Source: Conus ventricosus | Lineage: Eukaryota; Mollusca; Gastropoda; Neogastropoda; Conidae | Direction of reading: 5' to 3' | Assembly: GCA_018398815.1 (NCBI GenBank) | Contig: CM031628.1 | Coordinates: 3,438,045-3,502,044, forward strand | Length of the DNA stretch: 64,000 nucleotides | Shown here: piece by piece, positions 13,255 to 26,020 of the stretch | Layout: each line of letters begins with the position of its first letter | How positions within the stretch are numbered: the stretch's first letter is position 1 | Notes under the pieces: generated by a model | What the model saw: the letters and a program-made list of their open reading frames with translations, nothing else | Databases searched by the model: none | Told to the model about the DNA's origin: nothing | Made by a program: the position numbers and the translations under genes

Positions 13255-15939
13255 GAAACTGATTACTTAATTTTTTTGATTTATGATTTTATTCTGGTTT
13301 AAAAAATGAAGCCCGAAGTATATAGAGAGCTTATAATATACTTTATGAGTTGGATTGGAAGGCTGAAAGAGAAGAGTTAAAGAACAGGTTTGAAGAATCA
13401 TACTAATCTTTTTAATCACATAAATATACGACGAAAGCATGAAGCAGGCCATCAGTGAAATACCAGAAATTTTTGGCCCCCAAACCCTCTTTAAGTTTTT
13501 GCCCTTTTGTTGATTTTATGGCCTTCTAATTATTTGAACCCCCTTGAAAAACCGAAAAAACCTTTTTTCAACCCCCTTGGCTTTTAGGTTAAAAATTGCC
13601 CTTAAAAAAAAAACAAAAAATTTTCTTTCAAAAAAAATTTTAAAAAAAAACCCCCCCAAAAAAACCGCCAAAATTTGAAAACCCCTGAAAAATTTTAAAG
13701 GGAAACCTAACGGGGAAAAAAAACTGGAAAAATTTTTTTTTTCCACACCCAAACCCCACCCCCCCCCCCCAAACCCACCCCCCCCAAGCTTGAAAAAAAA
13801 ACCCCCCCCTTTTTTAAAAAAAACCAAACACCCCCACCAAACACATTAAAACCCCCAAAAAACAAACCCCCACCCCCACCAAAAACCCCAAACTTTAAAC
13901 CCCCGCCCCCAAAATGCCCCAAAAAAGGCCCCTCAAAGGGCCAAAAAAACAAGGGGGAAAAACTTGCAAAAGGTTGGGGGAAGTACCCAAAAAAAAAAAC
14001 CCCACCGCCACCCCCAAACCACCCCCCCCACACACAAACAAAACCCAACTACCACAAAACAAAAAACAATACAAAAAAACAAAAAAAAACCAAGAATATA
14101 GAAGAAGTTTTCCTAAAAACATGATTTAAATTAAGGCAAAAGAGGGAAGATTTTAAAAAAGGTTTGGGCCCCCCCAATTCCCCTCTGGGAACACAAAATT
14201 TTTCCGCGAAAACAAAAACCAAGGGAAAAAAACCGATTCTTAAATTTTTAAAAAAGATTTTTTGGGTTTTAAGGAATATATGGCCCTTTAAAATATATTT
14301 TTTGAGTTATTCCCCCCCTAAAAGGATTTAAAAAACATTTGAAAAAAATTTAAAATTTTTTTATCAATTTAAAAAAGAAAAATGAAAAACCACAAAAATT
14401 TCCCAAATTTAATTTTAAAAATTTTTATTTTAGTTTTAAAAAGGGTTTTTTGCCGATTTTTCAATTTAAAATCTATTAACAATGAAAGAACTTTAAAAAG
14501 AAAAATAAAATAAAAAAACTTTTGATTTTTTTTTTTTATTTTGAAAATTTGGGTTTAAAAAATTTGAATAAAAACAATTTAAAAAAGAAAAAAAAAAATT
14601 TAAAATTTTTAAAAAAAAATAAAAAAAAAGATCATAGTGAACTTTTTAAAAGAAGCAATCAAAGTGATGAAAAATGACTGTAGTGATTCAGTTTAAACCC
14701 TAAAAAAAATTAGGGGGTTTTAAAGAAAGGGTTTAAACGTGTCTTAAAGTTTTTGCAGCGTTTTGGGGTTTAAGAATAAAAGCCTTTTTTTACTTACTTT
14801 ATAAACTTTTAAATTTTTTTAATTTCCCCGTAAAAAGGGTTTAAAAAAATGCCCACAATTTAAATTCGGGGATGGAAAACAATATACGCTGGAAAAAATT
14901 TTTGGTAGGACAAACAATTAAGCAATACTTTAGTGAAGTAAAAAGAATATTTTAACCCAAAAAACGGTTTTTCATGAAAGGAAAAGGGGGACACCCATTT
15001 CTAAAATCCCAATTCTCTTCAGAGGGAGCCGCCAGAAAAGTGTTGTTGGGCTGTTCTGATTGATTATAAACCCCCTAAATTAAAGGGGAAAACAGGGAAA
15101 GGGTTCGGGTTTCAACTAAACAGAAAGAAGAAAAACAGCTTCCGATTTTTAAACCTAACTGGGCTGATTACATGTTTAAAACCAAAAAAAACCATGAAAG
15201 TGAGAGGCAAATTTTAAGGGGGTTCTGGCGGTCGAAGGACAGTCCTTGAAATCAAAATGAGACAAAAAAAATTTCTTTCCTTTTTTTTGGGGAAATTCTT
15301 CCCTTCCTCCCCAAAAGGGGTTAGGGGTTTAAAACGAGCGTTTATAAAACATAAAAAATTTCCCTGAAAAGCATGTTTTTATGGGGGGTTTTTTAAGGGG
15401 CGCATTTACCCTTGCAAAAATAAATGCAAACAAAAGTTTCCAAAAAAATAAACAATATAAGCAAGAGCTAAAATTTTTGAAAATAACCTTTCCAGTGGAA
15501 AAGAAAGAAAAAATCCTAGTTGAAGAGAAAAACAAACCAATCACTGTAAACGAACACACATGGCTGTAAAGCTAAACTAGGCCTCAAAAGGTTTTTTCCC
15601 CCAACCCCCCAAATTTTTGGGGGCGAACCGCCCCAAAAAAAAAAGGAATTTGGGACCCCTTTTTACAGACGGTCCTAAAGTCATTATGTATTAATTGGGA
15701 AAAATAAGCAGACAAAATGGCCTAACAAAAAAAGGATAAATCTAAAAAAAGACTTTGAAGAAGAGGGTTTTTGCCCAAACCCAAACAATAGAAGCACTGC
15801 AGCCCATAAAAACCCAGTAAAAGTTTTGTAGCCCGTAAAACCCAAATTTCCTCACAAAAAAACCCGGGGTCTAAATTTTATTTTAAAAAAATTTACAAAA
15901 AAATCCCAAATGAGCCCAAAAACGTTTTATGCGACTTAA
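13255..15939. other. Polinton interior left of PolB, unresolved
   Basis: Extremely homopolymer-rich (A, T, C runs), especially 13500-14640, which is probably low-quality consensus. No gene is recognised before about 15.9 kb. A short + strand reading near 15139-15230 (KQLPIFKPNWADYMFK then RSKDSP) and another at 15381-15569 look non-random and could be part of the N-terminal region of PolB, but I cannot match them. This is one place where the missing integrase could lie. Confidence 0.5.
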
Positions 15940-18390
15940 ATCGCTTTTTGCCGCATTTCCAGGGCCCAAAACCCGCAAGAAAAAAAACAACAAAAATTAA
16001 CTCACCATCAGACCCTGTTTCAAAATCGTTTATTTTTTTAAAGGCCCCAGACGGAAACACACAACACCCGGATTTCCCAGGGGCCCCCAACGCAGCTAGT
16101 AGTTTTTTAGGGGCAAAAGGGAAACAACCCCTTAAATCATTACCCAAATAAAAAAAAATTTTTTCAGACATTGTTATGACTCCTGAAGACCAAAAACGAA
16201 AAGACCCCCATCTACACACTTTTGGGATTTGCGGCTTAGAGCAAAAGTTTAACAGAAAAGACGTGACAGTAAAGCCCCACGAACACTTTAACTGGAAATT
16301 TTAGAGGGGCCGTGCCCAATAATTTGAAATCCCCAATTTAAAGGGGTAAAATCCCCAAAAAGGAAACTGCCTATCGCCCTTTCATAACTTAAGGGGGCAA
16401 AACGATTCTCTTTTTAAACATGCAAGCATTGACTTTTTTTAATATAAAGGGTTACCTCCCTTGCACAGCCTTAAAAGAAAAGTACATGATTTTTTACTCT
16501 TAAACCTTTTTTTCCTTTTATGACCATCCAACTTTTTGAGGCCATTTTTGGAAAAAGTTAGGGGGAAATCTCTCCCAAGATTTTCCAAATCCCAACAATT
16601 TTTTGGATCCATTTTTAAGTGCGAAAGGGGAGTCTATCCTTATGAATCCCTAAAACTCGGGGGAAAAGGTTTGATGAAGCCCTCGTTTTTCCACCTAAAG
16701 GCGCTTTTTTTTCTAGCCCTTGGGGAAAAGGCAAAAAAAACAAACCCGAAATGAAATACCCAAAGCCGGACAAAAAATTACACGGAAAACAAAGGGCAAA
16801 ATCCCAAACCTATTTAAAATGGCTGACGGGGGTTTTAGGCCCTTGCCTTTCAGAATTTACAAACTACATGCATAAACCCTTTTCTGCTAGACTCCTTCAC
16901 ATTAAAACTCCCCCCCCGTCCTTGGGCCTTTTTTTTAAGTCTAAACAAACACCAGTTTGTTTAAATTTACAGATCTACCCCCACCCCAAAGATTGAAGAG
17001 GGGCTGGGCATGGCCCCCCCTTACGCAAAGCCAAACCAAAAAAAAAGGGACAACAAATGATCCCAAACAAACCCACCCAAACTATCAAAGGGGTTACTTA
17101 AAACTAAAAAACTTTTATGGATGGGCCCAAGGACCCCCCAACCCCCTTCCCTGGAAGGAAATTTTAAAAAAGATAAAAAGGGCCTCACAAAGTTAATACT
17201 GTGTTGGGAAATTCTTGCCTTACGTTTAACACCTGAAAAATTTCCAGCAGGACTAATCTTAAAATTAAAATTAGAATTTTCCTAAAAAATTTAAAACATC
17301 CCAAAAAGGGGGATTACCCCCTTAGCCGCAGAAAGATTAAAGATACCCCCTATTGACCGCCAAACTTTTTCCCCAATCGGGCAAAAAACCCAAAAAATTT
17401 TGGCCCATTACAGACTGTTGCATTTTTAATTTAAAAGAAAAAGGGGTTTGAAACTAAACAGCTGTTCACAAAATAATTATTTGTGATCAAGACCCCTTTT
17501 TTTGAGGCCAAACTCAAGAAGAATTTCTGATCTTAAAAACCCAAGCCACTGAAAGCTTCCCAAAAAAACTTCTTTAAACTTTTGAACAACAGCTTTTTTG
17601 GAAAAACCAGGAGAACGTAAACAACGAATGAGTTAAATTAGTTAAAAAAAGAAAAAACCAAGCAAAATTAAATTTGGGCCCCTAAACCCAACTATCAAGA
17701 CTTTTAAAAAGATTTAAAAGCAGTTTTGGGTTTGGGATTAAAAAAAAAGAAAAAAGGGTGATAAGGGTTTGACCCAAACCGGGGTTTAAACGGCTTAAAA
17801 CCCTATTTGAGTTGTCCAAAATTATTTATGTAAAAATTTCTGAAAGACTTTCTTTAAAAAACCCCGTACCCAAAGCAAGATTTCTTTAAAACAGACACTG
17901 ACTCTTTTATTCTAGACGTCCCCCCCAGAAGACTTCTAAAGGATTTAAAAAACAAATAGCTAAAGGAACGATGGTGGAAAGACACATGCGCCAAACCCAA
18001 AGACAGTCCTTTACATTCAACTGTGAACAAGAAAGTGATTGGGAAGAGGGAAGGGTTAACCAATGGGGCAGTTAACAAAGAATAAGTTTGGGTTTTCGGT
18101 TTAAAAAGAAAAGCGTTCTACCCAAAACTTCTGTAATGAAGAAAGCTAAAGGGTTTAAATAAAGAATTGCAAAAAAAAAAATTTCCCCACGTAAAAATAC
18201 AAAACAAGCCCTTTTAAAACAAAGTAATTTCAACACACAAATTTTTAAAACTGCGACACTCTTTATTAAAAAAAAATTAAAACAACTGCTGTTAACAAGA
18301 AAACACAATCTCCAACAATAACAAAAGAACCTTTCGTCAATCCCGATTTTCATATGCTGTAAGGAACATTTGGGGAACTTTAAAAGATTA
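15940..18390 (+). pseudogene. POLB: Polinton protein-primed family-B DNA polymerase (frameshifted)
   Basis: Replicative polymerase of the element, expected to use a terminal protein as primer. Motifs appear in the right order across several frames: 'VMTPEDQKRKD' followed by a Cys/His-type ICG and HEHFN.KF box (about 16170-16310), HNLRG (about 16384), RGVYPYESL (about 16629), NFYGWAQ for the palm region A motif (about 17112), AHYRLLHF (about 17402), NNSFFGKT for region B (about 17578), and KTDTDSFILDV for region C with the two catalytic Asp (about 17887-17920). The reading then fades near 18385. Most breaks are at A, T, C or G runs. The N-terminal start is not resolved, and family members have about 1000 residues or more. 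It converges on the - strand genes to its right. Confidence 0.88.
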
Positions 18391-21300
18391 AAATTGACTA
18401 TCTTGGGTTTTACTTAAATTAAGAACCCCAACATTTCTTACTTAAAAAACCTAACCAGTACTTGCTTAAGGCCTAACTATTTCTTTTAAAACCTAACTAT
18501 ACTTTTTAAAAAAAAAACTTATTTTTTTTAAATTTAAATTGTAATTTACTTTTCAAATTTAAAATTTTAAAAAATACTTTCAAAACTAACTTAACTTGAC
18601 TTAAAAATTCCTTTAAATTGTCCCTTTTTCCCATTTTAAAAACTATTCCCTAGAAAAAGGATCTACAGCAGGGGGTTGCACTTTTTTTGCAAATTGGTTT
18701 TTCGTTTTCGTGGGTCTTTGGCTTTTTTTTGTTAGGGATGGTGGGTTTAAATTTTGAAACTAAAAACCCCCCAACAACCAAACCAGCACCCCATTGCAAA
18801 AAGATACACTATTTTGAAATTTTGATTTTGTTGTTGTTAAAAAAGGGTTTTTTTTGGTGGTTTGGGAAAAATTTTATTATTATTAACAATTTTTTTTTTG
18901 GGGTGATTGGTTTGGGTTTTCTCAGTCGAACCAATTTGCAGTTTACGCCCCGCCTCAAAACCCTCCAGGATTTTTTTGCCTTATAACACTACCCTTTCGG
19001 GAAAAATTTTCTCCCCGCGGTACATTCACTTTTGGAAAATTCGCCCTGCGGAGGAACCGCGGCCTTTTCTTCTCCTGAACGCTCATTTTTTTAATTTCGA
19101 TTAAAAATTTAAAAATGAAACAAAAATTTAAAATGAATTTAAAAATAATTAATCCCATGAAAAAAGGGCATGCATCGTCCCAAATCTTTTAATAACCCTT
19201 TTACATTCAAGAGTTTTTTAGGGGCTTGTTTTTAACCCCGGGTTTTTGTATAAATCCCTATTTTAAAACTTCTTCGAAACAAACCGCGCCATCTTACTTA
19301 CTAAATTAGCATATAGGCCCCAATTATTTTTGGGCCCACTGTTTTAACCATTTTTTTTAAAACCCCAGCTGCGCCCGGGACCTGGGTAGTACTTCTCATG
19401 TCGAAGTAACAAATTTTTGGAACTGTCAAAACTTAAATTTTAACACCTAAAACTGTCTATTTTTCCACCCAGCCAGAGAATATAATCTTTCTTTTTTTTT
19501 TGGGCTACGGGGGAGCTGCTTGCTCCCCCAAAACTTTAAAAATTTTGTCCAATTCCTTTTTTTAAAAACCCAAAAAAAAATAATATAAAAATTTTTAAAA
19601 AACCAAAGAGTTTTAAACGCGGTTAATTAAGGGAGGCCTATCGGGTGTTATGTTTATTTTAAAACCCCTTTCCCCAAAAGTTTTTTAGGGGAAAAAAAAA
19701 CCCAAAATTTTGGGAAAAAAAAGAAATACGCCAAAATTAGTTGTTACCTTATTTTTAGCTTTAACAAAAAAAAGATTTTCTGATTAAAAAGCACATAGAA
19801 AAGCCTTTCGTATTAAGATTATTTTAATTAAATTTTTTTTGTTAATAAAAAATATGAAAAAAATTAACAATACGAATTTTCCACTCTGCCGTAAAATTTG
19901 CGCCTTTAGAAAGGGTTTAGCTGTTTTGCAAAAAACCTGTTTTTAAAAGAGGCCCCCTGAACAAAAGGTTAGACAATTTATGACGGGTTTTTAAAGGTTT
20001 AGTTGTTTAATTTCTGCAGGGTTGCCCAAAAAACTTTCTTGGGTTTCACAGGGGGTTTTTCCCAAAAAATATTAATTCATAGAAAGATTAATCTAAAAAA
20101 ATTTTAAAAAATTTTAAAAAAAATGGGGGAGTATTTTTTAAAAGGTAGGAGGACTATTGTTTAATCCTTGGCCCCTTTTCCCGGGGGGGAATTTTATGTT
20201 TTAGTAAATTGGGGGTCTGATAAAAGAGGGAAAGTCAAACAAGGGAAAAAGAAAATTTAGCTAAGGCAAGAGACGCTTACGAAAAAAGAAAGGGGGGCTC
20301 ACTTTGACTTTTGAATAAAAAGTTAAGGGGAAATGGGGCATGGAGCACACATTTACAGAACGTTGAAGAGGCAATGAAAGAGTATTACTTTGTGACTGGG
20401 AAAAAATTTTTTAACAACGCCCCCACCAGAATTTTTCTAAATTTAAAAACCACAAAAACAGAAAAAAGCAAAATTGGTTTTTTTTGTAGGTGCAAAGGGA
20501 GCAACTATATTTTTTGCACAAAAAAAAACTAAAAAAATAATTAAAAAACAATTTAAAAAACAAATCCTTTTTATTGGGCAATACGAAATAAACCAAAATT
20601 ATATTATTTTAAAAGGGGTTTGGGGGGTTTGGGGGGGGGAAAGGGGGGGGGGGGGAAAAGGGGAAAACGGTTTAAAAAAAAGGCAAGGAAATATTTTATG
20701 AAAAAAAAATTAAAATTTTTTTTTTGACAAAAGGGCCGCTTTTTTTGAAAAATGAAAAAAAAGTTAAGTTTTCCCCAAAAAGTTTTTGGAAAATGGCTTC
20801 AAAAAAAATAACCCAAAAAACCAAATTTTGGCAAAAAATTTTCCTGCCCCCAAAAAGAAAAATTTGGGCCCCCAGGTTTGATAAAAAGTTTAAAATGGGA
20901 AAACCCCCCAATGGTTTCTTAAACCGAATTTTCCCAAAACAAAGATTAAAAAAAAAAGTTTAAAATCCCTAACGTTTTTACCATCTTCCCAAAAAAAAAG
21001 AAAGCTAATTTCAAAAAGGTTAAATTTCCTGGCCTTGGCCATTTCAAAAAAAATTTTAAGGCCCAAAAAGGGTTAACCAGGTTTTAAACCCTTAAAAAAA
21101 AAAAAGATTTTAAAGGCAAATTTAAAAAACCGCCGTTTTTAAAATAAATTTTCGTTTTTTAAGGAGAAAGGGAAAAAGGCCAACCCCGATCCAAGGGTTA
21201 GAAGAAAAATTTAAAAAAGAATAGAAAAACGCCCTTTTCCCCAAAAATTTTTAAAAAAATTTTCCGCGGTTACTGGTTAAAAACCTGCCCCCAAAAATCC

Positions 21301-22415
21301 CGGTTCCCCAAGAAAAAAAGCAAAGGGGTTTGGCCCGCCAAACAAATTTAAAAAAAAAAAAGATAACCTTTTTAATTTTTTGGGTTTGGGGTTTTTTTTT
21401 CAAAACCTTTTTTTGCCTTGGGTTAAAATTGGGGTAAAACTTTTACCCTTTTTAAAAAATTTTTCCCTTTAAAATATAAGCCAAACCGCCTTTAAATTTT
21501 TATTGTAATTATTTTTAAAATTTTGCAAAGGTTTTCCATCCAAAACAGGGCCCCCCGTAAAAAAAAAATAAAAAACACTTAAAAAAGCTGGGCCTAAACC
21601 AAAACCAAAAGACCCCAAACTAAAAGCTGGCGCCCCCCCGACAAAAACAACACTAGACCCAGCACTTACGCGCACAGCGAGGACCCAGTAAACAAAAGAA
21701 AGATATTTAAAAGTTTTAGCAATTTCTTCTAGTAACTCATACTTTCCAAGTCCTTTCTTTTTCCCTTTTAAATTCAGTTATTTTTTTAACCAAAAACGTA
21801 AAACCTCCTTTTTAAATAAGTTTTTTTTAAATTAATTTTAAACAATCTTCTTTTTAAAACCTTCTGGCAGCACTTCATTAACAAGTAAAACGCAATAAAA
21901 AAACATACTTAATTAAAAAAAAGTCGAGTACTGTTGTTTGGTTTTTTGTCAACCATCACAGAAACCTTTCAGAGATACAGGGGGGGTTATTTTGCCCTCC
22001 GTTTTTATAATTGCAATACCGAGTTTAAGAGGAGCCCCAAAGTTTTCAGCCTTTATTTGTACCCTCAATAAACAAAAGTTCGGGAAAACTAGTACGCCCC
22101 CCCCCGAGTAAAAAAAAAGCAAAATCATCGTCTTTTGCCTGGGAGGCAGAGCTTTGGGTTAAATTTCTAACCCGACGGGTCACCTCCCACTTCAGCAAGA
22201 CCTTTCTCTGTAGCATACATTCAAACCCGCCAAGTTATTTAACTTTTTTTTCGTTTTGGGTTTCCCGGGGAAACCCGGCTAAAAAAGAAAGGACCTCATT
22301 TTAAACCTTTCAAAAAATTTTTTTCCTTAAAGAACTTAGGGCTTCGCAGTTAAACTTTTAAAACCAAAAAATTTCAGGAAGCAACGCCCAAGCAATTTTC
22401 TCTTTTTTGAAGTTT
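18391..22415. other. Polinton interior between PolB and ATPase, unresolved
   Basis: About 4 kb where I cannot assign genes. The sequence is full of long A/T/G runs (for example 20600-20780). Possible coding shreds on the - strand are a basic stretch at 18955-19107 (MSVQEKKRPRFLRRANF) and one near 19320-19420 (FDMRSTTQVPGAAGVLKKM). A + strand shred lies at 20311-20470. By family gene content, this tract or 23.3-24.7 kb should hold the adenain-like protease and perhaps the integrase, but no motif for either was seen. Confidence 0.45.
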
Positions 22416-22673
22416 TTATTCAGGCCAAAAACGTTTTTCCCCCAAATTTCTTATCCTTCTAGGTGGGATTCTGCGTCGTTTTTTGTCTTCAATTTCGTTT
22501 TGTTTGTAACCCCCCATCTGTGTACTCAAATCCAAAACATTTCCTGGGCCCCCACTATTAATCAAACTCGTTGTTCGTAGGTCTTTTAACCTCTGCAACG
22601 CATTTAGGACTAGCTCTGCTTTTGATTCTGGCCCCCGAGACATTCTTTTTAATATTAAAATTAAAATAAACAA
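22416..22673 (-). CDS. Small hypothetical protein downstream of ATPase
   Basis: Open frame of 85 codons on the - strand. The likelier start is the second Met, at MSRGPESKAELVLNALQ. The sequence is hydrophilic, with a basic KKRRR patch and a second basic patch (PPRRIRN). It has no membrane segment and no family I recognise. It lies ~95 bp downstream of the ATPase stop in the same direction, so co-transcription is plausible. Its end may be artificial, because the frame runs into poor sequence. It could be a small virion or core protein, by position only. Confidence 0.4.
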   Translation of the reverse strand: MFILILILKRMSRGPESKAELVLNALQRLKDLRTTSLINSGGPGNVLDLSTQMGGYKQNEIEDKKRRRIPPRRIRNLGEKRFWPE

Positions 22674-22767
22674 ACGTATTTAACTGGGGGGTCAGTCCAT
22701 AAGCATAGCTTAGCGTGCTTAGATTTTTCTAACTGCTCTTTTATTTTTTTAGCTCACTTTGTCCCTA

Positions 22768-23290
22768 TTATATAATTTTCACTAAACATTCTTCAAAACT
22801 ATCTTTGTCCTTAGTGTAAAATAATACAACCGATTTTAACTGTGATCTAAAGTCTTTTAAGACTGCATTGTAATTTCTGAGTTAAGAGCCACACAGAAAC
22901 TAGGGCGTGGCGGCCACTAAAGGCTAGCTTTGACAGAGCTTTTCTTTTTTTAAACAATGTCTTGTTCAGCCGAACAGTCATCAATAATAAACACGTTTCA
23001 GTTCCCTCAAATAGTCTATAGTAATGTTCTAAACAGTCGCTCAGTTTGTCGCTGGGATCAACTAGAAATATTTTTTCATCTGCCCCAAAAAAACCCTTCC
23101 TTTCTTTGTAAACTTTTTTTGGCTTAAGGGGTTGTGCAGAATATAACAATGTGTTTCTAATGAAACCTGGAATTTTTTAAAAAATTCAATACGAAACAGT
23201 TTTCCTACCCCCCGTAAATCCCGCAAAATAAGAGAACGTGCGGACCCTTTTGGCAAAAAACTTAAAAACTATCCATCTGTTTTTATTAGA
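22768..23290 (-). pseudogene. ATP: Polinton FtsK/HerA-type genome-packaging ATPase (frameshifted)
   Basis: DNA-packaging motor of the A32/FtsK-HerA type, which would drive element DNA into a preformed capsid. Walker A reads GFTGGRKT at 23198-23221, where the canonical second Gly is Arg. Walker B reads IIDDCSAEQ in a neighbouring frame near 22970. The family-typical LAFSGRHALVSVWLLTQ follows at about 22880-22930, then LKDFRSQ and FYTKDKDSFEECL to the stop at 22768-22770. Breaks at T and A runs around Walker B split the frame. The start is unclear, about 23260-23290. Length (about 170 residues) is short for the family (200-250), so the N-terminus is probably lost in poor sequence. Assignment rests on motif order, which is very characteristic. 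Confidence 0.87.
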
Positions 23291-24686
23291 ATATTTTCTT
23301 CTCCCTTTTTAAATTTAAGCTGCTTTTTTTTAGCCTTTTTTCCCCTTCAAGGGTTTACCTGAGAATCACAAACTATAAAACAGCATTTTTTTTGGGGGCG
23401 CCCCCGTCTGTTTTTCTTGTGAATATTTTTTTTTTATATCATCTTCCCCCTACCCCTTTTTTCCACCCCAAAAAACAATCTTTTGGGGGGCAAATGTAAT
23501 CTAAATCCACCCACACCCCCATTTTTTGGTTATTAAGTATTTTTTTCGGTCTTACATCATAAAGGCAAGTTTTTTACATACACGATCAACTGCGGGATCC
23601 TTTCCCTACCTCCACAAAACAACTTTCTTTTTTAAAATCAAAAAGGGGGGTTGGGTTTTTTGGGGAAAAAAACCCTCTAGGAATAAAAAAACTTCCATTT
23701 TTGAAAAATTTTTTTTTTTTTTTTTTTTAAAATTTTTGTTTGGTTTTTTTTTTTTTGGGGTTTTTTTTTTTTTTCTTCAGTAAACAAAAAAAAAATTCCC
23801 TTTTTTAAAGACTTCAGAGACGTTTTAGATGATGTTCCAGAGAGTTCTCGCTTTTTTCCCTTTTTTCTGTAATGGAGGGGGAAAAAGCTTTTTTCATAAT
23901 AAATAACCTTTTAAATTTTTATACTGGGTTAAGATTGTTTCGGGCCATTCCGGGGTTATAACCAACAAAAACCCAAAAGGGAAAAAAGGGTCACTAACCG
24001 CGTATTGGGGTTTTCAGGACTTCAGACAGAACGACAGAGCCGCTAAAAATTTAAATGCCCAGTTTATAAGAAATTTTTTTTTCTTTTAGCGCCCCTTGGT
24101 AATATGGCATAGCGTCTTTTAACGCCCCAAAATCTAGAGGGATGCAAAATCTTTTCCCCAAATTTGTTTTTTGCTACGGGCTCATCTTTAACATCTTTTC
24201 CCTTTTGCATAAATCCGCAAAGCCGGCTTGAGCCGGGGGGGCTTTGTTTTCCCTGATAAACTTTCCTTTTCTTTTTTTTTTGGGCAGCATAGATCAGAAT
24301 AGGGGGTTTAAAAATGTCTCCTTGCTTAGTGCAAAGACTCCTCTCCCCCTCCTTTTTAATTGTTATATTTTTAAAAACCGATTGCCCTCCCCAAAATTAC
24401 CCAAAAACCCAGTAGCATTAGATCTGCCGATGTAAAAATCTATTTTGAATGATTTTTAAACCCGGTGCCTGGCTTAAAACATCATCAGCCCCCAAAAACG
24501 GGGAAATTGACAAATTAAAGTTTGTTCGGGCTCAACTTTTAGGGATTTATTTCCCAATTAATTATATCTGCCTTATCCCTTTTTTAACCCCCGTGGGGGT
24601 TCCCTTTCTCTTTTTGTATGGATCGGGGTTTCACAGCCGTATGATTTTCCTTTTTTTTAAAAACAAAAAAGAAATAAATAAAAAAT
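23291..24686. other. Polinton interior, unresolved
   Basis: No gene assigned. It contains long T and A runs (23713-23775). A possible - strand reading around 24250-24340 (ILIYAAQKKKK) and another near 24465-24500 (ADDVLSQAPGL) look coding-like but match nothing I know. The cysteine protease often neighbours the ATPase in Polintons, but no His-Trp or Cys-Gly box was seen. Confidence 0.4.
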
Positions 24687-25250
24687 ATGGCTGAAGTTTT
24701 TTGACGAAATTTTGATCCTATTGAAGAAGAAGAAATGAAAAAAACTAGGCCCCTCATTGCAAAAAGGCTTGAAGGAGCCCAGCAAACCCCAAAGGGGTTT
24801 GGATTAATTTAAATACGATTTCCCAGATAAAATTTAATCATTATAAGTCCCTATGGGGGGAAAAGCAGCCAGAAGCGTTTAAATTTCGATTTTTTTAACA
24901 GATAAAAAATCATTTTTTATGGAAGAACCCGTAAAAAAGGTGGCGGGTTACGGGAAAGGGCCCAAAACCCAACCCAGTTTTTTTAAACAGGGGCCCCAAA
25001 AAATTAGAGTTTTCCCTGTTGTTGACCAAAGGCAAATTTTAAAATTTTTTGGGGCAAAAGGCCCGAGGTGTTGTTCTTTTTCATAACTTTGGGGAAGAGT
25101 TTTCCAACACAACTGAAATAAAACTACCTCTTCAAGGGAAATTAAAACGAACAGCCTTTAACTTAAAAGCAGAAATTGGGAAAAGAGTTTTTTAAAGAAA
25201 ATACACAGTTTAAAATTCCCCCTTCCTTTTAACTGAAATCCCGGGGGCAA
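24687..25250 (+). pseudogene. Possible broken gene, unknown function
   Basis: A + strand reading begins at ATG 24687 (MAEVF), continues after a frame change through an acidic stretch (FDPIEEEEMKKTRPLIAKRL), then runs in shifted frames (PVKKVAGYGKGPKTQPSFF, QKIRVFPVVDQRQILKFF, FSNTTEIKLPLQGKLKRTAF). The amino acid mix is protein-like while the opposite strand is not. Breaks coincide with T and A runs. I do not recognise the family. It would be transcribed toward the capsid gene. Confidence 0.4.
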
Positions 25251-26020
25251 AGGGGGCCGAAAAGGGGAAATTAAAGGGGTGAATAACCAAAAAGTTTGGG
25301 AAAACTTGGTTTACAGATAGAGAGATAGAAGAAGAAAAAATAAACTGGCGATGCGGATGATAACAATTTAAAGGGCCAGAAAAAAGGGTCAAAAACAGCA
25401 GAAAATACAAAAGTTAAGGGGTACAAAGAGCGGCCCGATTAAAAGTGCTGTCTACTAACAAACGCAGCACAAACCCCAAAAAAGCAGAAAAAAGAGAAAA
25501 AATTTAAAAACAAACTTTTTGAAAATTTCAAAGCTTGCTGAAAAAAAAGGACCGGGTTTAGGGAACAGGGGGTTACAATAGTTAGCATATTTAAAAGGCT
25601 GTTTTTGGGTTTTCTATCTCTACATCGTTTTTGCTTTAAAAACCCGGGAGTGCGCCAACAGGCCAGTAGTGCCTTTCCCAAAGCCTCACCTGGGAAAAGT
25701 TGGGGTTAGAAAAAAATTGCATCATCTAGCAAAATTTTAAAGAATTAGCCGCCAAAAACGCTTTTATTTCCCCTGACTGGCATAAAAGGTAGTGTTGTTT
25801 TTTGGGGGGTTTTTCTACATAAAAAAGGTAGCTGGGTTTAAAGGCTGACCACTGTGGGCATCAGAGCTAGCTGCTGGTTAATTTTTTTGAAATAAAGTAT
25901 GGGAAAACCAGTAAAAGTTTTTAAAAACAACGAGGGCTGTCCTTTTTGCTATGTGACTGCAGTGTGAGGCAGATCAACAGGTTTAAATGCTTTCTGGGGT
26001 CTTTTTTTGGGTGTGGGTCC
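25251..26020. other. Polinton interior, possible capsid gene 3' end
   Basis: Poor-quality sequence. The - strand may continue the capsid reading for some distance, but no reliable frame is seen. An 80-codon - strand frame at 25439-25681 is Cys/Phe-rich at its end and is probably spurious. Confidence 0.35.
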
